Assembly: GCA_001816655.1 (NCBI GenBank)
Contig: MHCP01000034.1
Location: 1-6,983 of the forward strand
Direction of reading: 5' to 3'
From: Candidatus Woykebacteria bacterium RBG_13_40_15
Lineage (GTDB): Bacteria; Patescibacteria; Microgenomatia; Woykebacterales; RBG-16-39-9b
DNA length: 6,983 bases
Part shown: positions 5,003 to 6,983 of the stretch, one piece after another
Numbering within the stretch: position 1 is the first letter of the stretch
How the letters are laid out: the number at the start of each line of letters is the position of its first letter
The notes under the pieces: model-generated
Database searches by the model: none
What the model was told of the DNA's origin: nothing
The model's input: the letters and a program-made list of their open reading frames with translations, nothing else
Made by a program: the position numbers and the translations under genes

Positions 5003-6340
5003 ATGTTGACGAAATTGAAAGATATTAAAAAGCAAAAAGGTCAGGTAGCGATAACAATGGTTTTGGCTTTATTATCAACAACGACTATATTAGTTGTAGC
5101 GATTGGATTTTTAACCTTTAACGAAATTAAAAAACTAAATAATATTGTAAAATCCACTCAAAGTTATTATGTCGCGGAAGCTGGGATTGAGGATGCAATA
5201 CTTCGTGTGAAAAATTCAATGAACTACACTAGTAGCTACTCTTTGACTGCTGGAGAGGGCAGCACCTTAGTGGAGATTGCCGGACCGCTGGATGATCTTA
5301 CAATTATCTCAAAAGGAAATGTTTATAACCGCATCAGAAAAGTAGCGGTTAACATACAGGCGGAGCCTTCTACGGAGAATGTAGATTTCAATTATGGTGT
5401 GCAGGTTGGAGAGGGTGGTTTGATAATGAAGTCAAACTCAAACGTTTTGGGTAATATTTATTCCAACGGTCCAATTAGCGGGGCTTCGAACTCTTTTGTA
5501 AAAGGAGATGCTTATTCGACGGTTACAGGTGGGGCAACTGGGATAGATAAAATGACTATTGAAAAATCCAGCCCAACTGCGATTGATGGAAATGCTCACG
5601 CAAACAAAATTACTGCCTCAACGATCGAAAATGTAGCATTTTGCCAAACTAGTTCTAAAATCTATGATAAGCTTGGTAACCCTATTTCGTGCAACACTTC
5701 TGAACCAGACCCGACGCCAGAGCCCTTGCCTATTACCGATGCTCAAATAAATTCGATGAAAAGCTGGGCAGAAGCTGGGGGAGAGACCGGTCCGGTTACC
5801 ATCCCTGGTGGAGGCACACGGTCTTTGGGCCCGATTAAAATAAATGGAGATTTAACTATAAATTCAAACGGTACTTTAATAGTTACTGGTACTATTTGGG
5901 TAACGGGTAATATTAATATTGCATCGAATAGTTTAGTCTTACTTTCTCCAAGTTACGGTGCAAACAGTAGTGGTACAGTAGTTGCTGATGGGCAAATTGT
6001 AATAAACAGCAATGTAACAATTTGTGGATCAAACGGAGGTACACTTGGTTCTTGTAATCCCGAGAATGGTAGTTACCTTATGCTTTTGTCAACAAGTTCT
6101 AAGACTGGCGATACTGATCCAGCGGTCGAAGCTTTCAGTAATATCCTGACTTCTATCCTTTACGCTAGTGCTGGGGCTATAAAGCTAAATTCAAATGTTC
6201 ATGTAAAAGAAGTGACAGGTTATATGCTGCGGCTCGAATCAAACGCAACCGTGACTTACGAAACTGGTTTGGCTAGTGTAATATTTAGCTCTGGTCCCGG
6301 GGGGAGCTTTCAAATTAATAGTTGGCAAGAAATCGAGTAA
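5003..6340 (+). CDS. PilX-like minor pilin with large repeat-bearing outer domain
   Basis: The N-terminus has a basic leader ending in Lys12-Gly13. A hydrophobic helix (about 15-38) and the segment STQSYYVAEAGIEDAILRV (51-69) resemble PilX-type N-terminal regions. The +5 residue is Thr18, not Glu, as in several PilX/GspK-type tip pilins. Residues about 130-445 form a large beta-rich region. A short motif with Ser-Asn flanked by alternating hydrophobic residues recurs at about 140-150, 284-294, 304-314, 332-342, 392-403 and 408-419, which suggests a beta-solenoid. A Pro/Glu-rich linker (SEPDPTPEPLP) lies at 233-243. Four cysteines (214, 230, 341, 351) could form two disulfides. At 445 residues it is much longer than usual PilX proteins. 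The ATG is 13 bases after the previous stop, with TATTAT 7 bases before it and no Shine-Dalgarno site. It is probably a pilus-tip adhesin-like subunit (inference). Confidence 0.75.
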   Translation: MLTKLKDIKKQKGQVAITMVLALLSTTTILVVAIGFLTFNEIKKLNNIVKSTQSYYVAEAGIEDAILRVKNSMNYTSSYSLTAGEGSTLVEIAGPLDDLTIISKGNVYNRIRKVAVNIQAEPSTENVDFNYGVQVGEGGLIMKSNSNVLGNIYSNGPISGASNSFVKGDAYSTVTGGATGIDKMTIEKSSPTAIDGNAHANKITASTIENVAFCQTSSKIYDKLGNPISCNTSEPDPTPEPLPITDAQINSMKSWAEAGGETGPVTIPGGGTRSLGPIKINGDLTINSNGTLIVTGTIWVTGNINIASNSLVLLSPSYGANSSGTVVADGQIVINSNVTICGSNGGTLGSCNPENGSYLMLLSTSSKTGDTDPAVEAFSNILTSILYASAGAIKLNSNVHVKEVTGYMLRLESNATVTYETGLASVIFSSGPGGSFQINSWQEIE

Positions 6341-6363
6341 AAAATTAAACGTCCAACGTAGAC

Positions 6364-6393
6364 TTGCTTAAAAATAGTCATTATTGATATGAT
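6364..6393 (+). promoter_or_regulatory. Possible promoter of the PilN-like gene
   Basis: TTGCTT (6364-6369) is followed after 18 bases by TATGAT (6388-6393). A TG one base before the hexamer gives an extended -10 (TGATATGAT). Transcription would begin near 6400 and give a leader of only about 8 bases before the ATG at 6408. The 67-base gap after the PilX-like gene, the longest in the pilus run, fits a separate promoter. Confidence 0.45.
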
Positions 6394-6407
6394 GTAATCG
6401 AAATAAT

Positions 6408-6983
6408 ATGAGCCTGCTCGACACCTTTAAGAGTAAAAAAGAAAAAAATATAAACCTTTTAGTTGAAGCAGAAACAAAACCTGTCCTGATTAAAAGACGT
6501 ATTTTTTTAGTATTTTTAATCCCCCTTGGAGTTTTTATTTTTATGCTCTTAGCCTTTATGTTAATCTTTGCGCTTGAAAAGCAGCAATCAATGAGGAGTG
6601 CTGATATTGCCAAAAAGATGAGTCAACAAGAGGCTGAATGGAGAAAATATTCTCAAACTGCAACCGCAATTAAATCTATTAAATCTAGTGTTAGCGAATA
6701 TAAAAAGCAATCTGTTATTAATAAAAATGTACTATCTTCAATCAAATCGATTCAGGAAATTGTGCCTGATAGTGTGCTAATTAAGAAACTGGATGTTCAG
6801 GATAGTAGCGAAGCAGCCATTGAAGGTGCCGCTAAAAATCCTAAAGCAGTATTTCAATTATTTAACATTTTAAAATCAAAAACAACCAAGTTTTCGGATG
6901 TAAAATTACTAAACATTGGGTATAGTTCTGACTCTTCCGGCGAGGGAGGTGCTACCGAAGAAGATACTTTTAATTTTTCTATC
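6408..6983 (+). CDS. pilN: PilN-like type IV pilus assembly protein (3' end outside window)
   Basis: The frame is open from the ATG at 6408 to the last base, giving 192 residues with no stop, so the gene continues beyond the window. Residues 14-18 read NINLL, matching the short N-terminal motif by which PilN binds cytoplasmic PilM. A single membrane helix covers about 32-55. A probable coiled coil (about 56-112, rich in Lys, Gln and Ser) follows. The periplasmic PilN-type domain comes next: a segment ending IVPDSVLIKKLDV, then AIEGAAKNPKAVFQLFNIL, then FSDVKLLNIGY. PilN pairs with PilO in the inner membrane and connects the pilus motor to the periplasmic part. No Shine-Dalgarno site precedes the ATG. 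A - strand open frame at 6368-6613 is a shadow. The next gene would be expected to be pilO-like. Confidence 0.85.
   Translation, partial: MSLLDTFKSKKEKNINLLVEAETKPVLIKRRIFLVFLIPLGVFIFMLLAFMLIFALEKQQSMRSADIAKKMSQQEAEWRKYSQTATAIKSIKSSVSEYKKQSVINKNVLSSIKSIQEIVPDSVLIKKLDVQDSSEAAIEGAAKNPKAVFQLFNILKSKTTKFSDVKLLNIGYSSDSSGEGGATEEDTFNFSI

Noticed and set aside
6368..6613. 81-codon open frame on the - strand
   Set aside because: It is the shadow of the PilN-like gene, whose + strand product shows a clear membrane helix and PilN motifs.

Overview
The window reads as a bacterial chromosome fragment of moderate to low GC. It most resembles Patescibacteria (Candidate Phyla Radiation), though this is an inference from style and not from a marker gene. 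The supporting signs are minor pilin genes followed by a PilN-like gene in a compact run, + strand genes that almost all lack Shine-Dalgarno sites, and a cysteinyl-tRNA synthetase gene carrying a GC-rich palindrome inside its reading frame.

Layout. Bases 1-414 hold the 3' end of a CorA-type magnesium channel gene (+ strand). Bases 415-517 hold a four-unit heptamer repeat and a strong hairpin. Bases 518-1237 hold two small membrane-protein genes on the - strand. Each has a strong Shine-Dalgarno site, they are more GC-rich than what follows, and their function is unknown. Bases 1238-1446 form a divergent intergenic region with a - strand extended -10 promoter, two hairpins, a second four-unit heptamer repeat and a likely cysS promoter. 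cysS occupies 1447-3012. From 3050 to the window end, + strand genes encode a type IV pilus system: a FimT/GspH-like prepilin, a PilV-like prepilin, a PilW/GspJ-like prepilin, a PilX-like protein with a large repeat-bearing outer domain, and a PilN-like assembly protein cut off by the window edge.

How the genes work together. The four prepilin-like proteins match the usual set of minor pilins that prime pilus assembly and form its tip. The PilN-like protein would belong to the inner-membrane platform that links the cytoplasmic ATPase to the pilus. The first and fourth pilin-like proteins carry extra outer domains (histidine-rich, and Ser-Asn repeat beta-rich) that could sit at the tip and contact a surface or partner cell. 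cysS is a housekeeping gene and is probably just a neighbour.

The observations most worth a second look are the 87-base palindrome that adds exactly 29 codons to cysS, the paired heptamer arrays flanking the - strand gene pair, the recurring -10-like box 6-7 bases before start codons that have no ribosome binding site, and the repeat-bearing outer domain of the PilX-like protein. No wholly new system can be claimed from this sequence alone.
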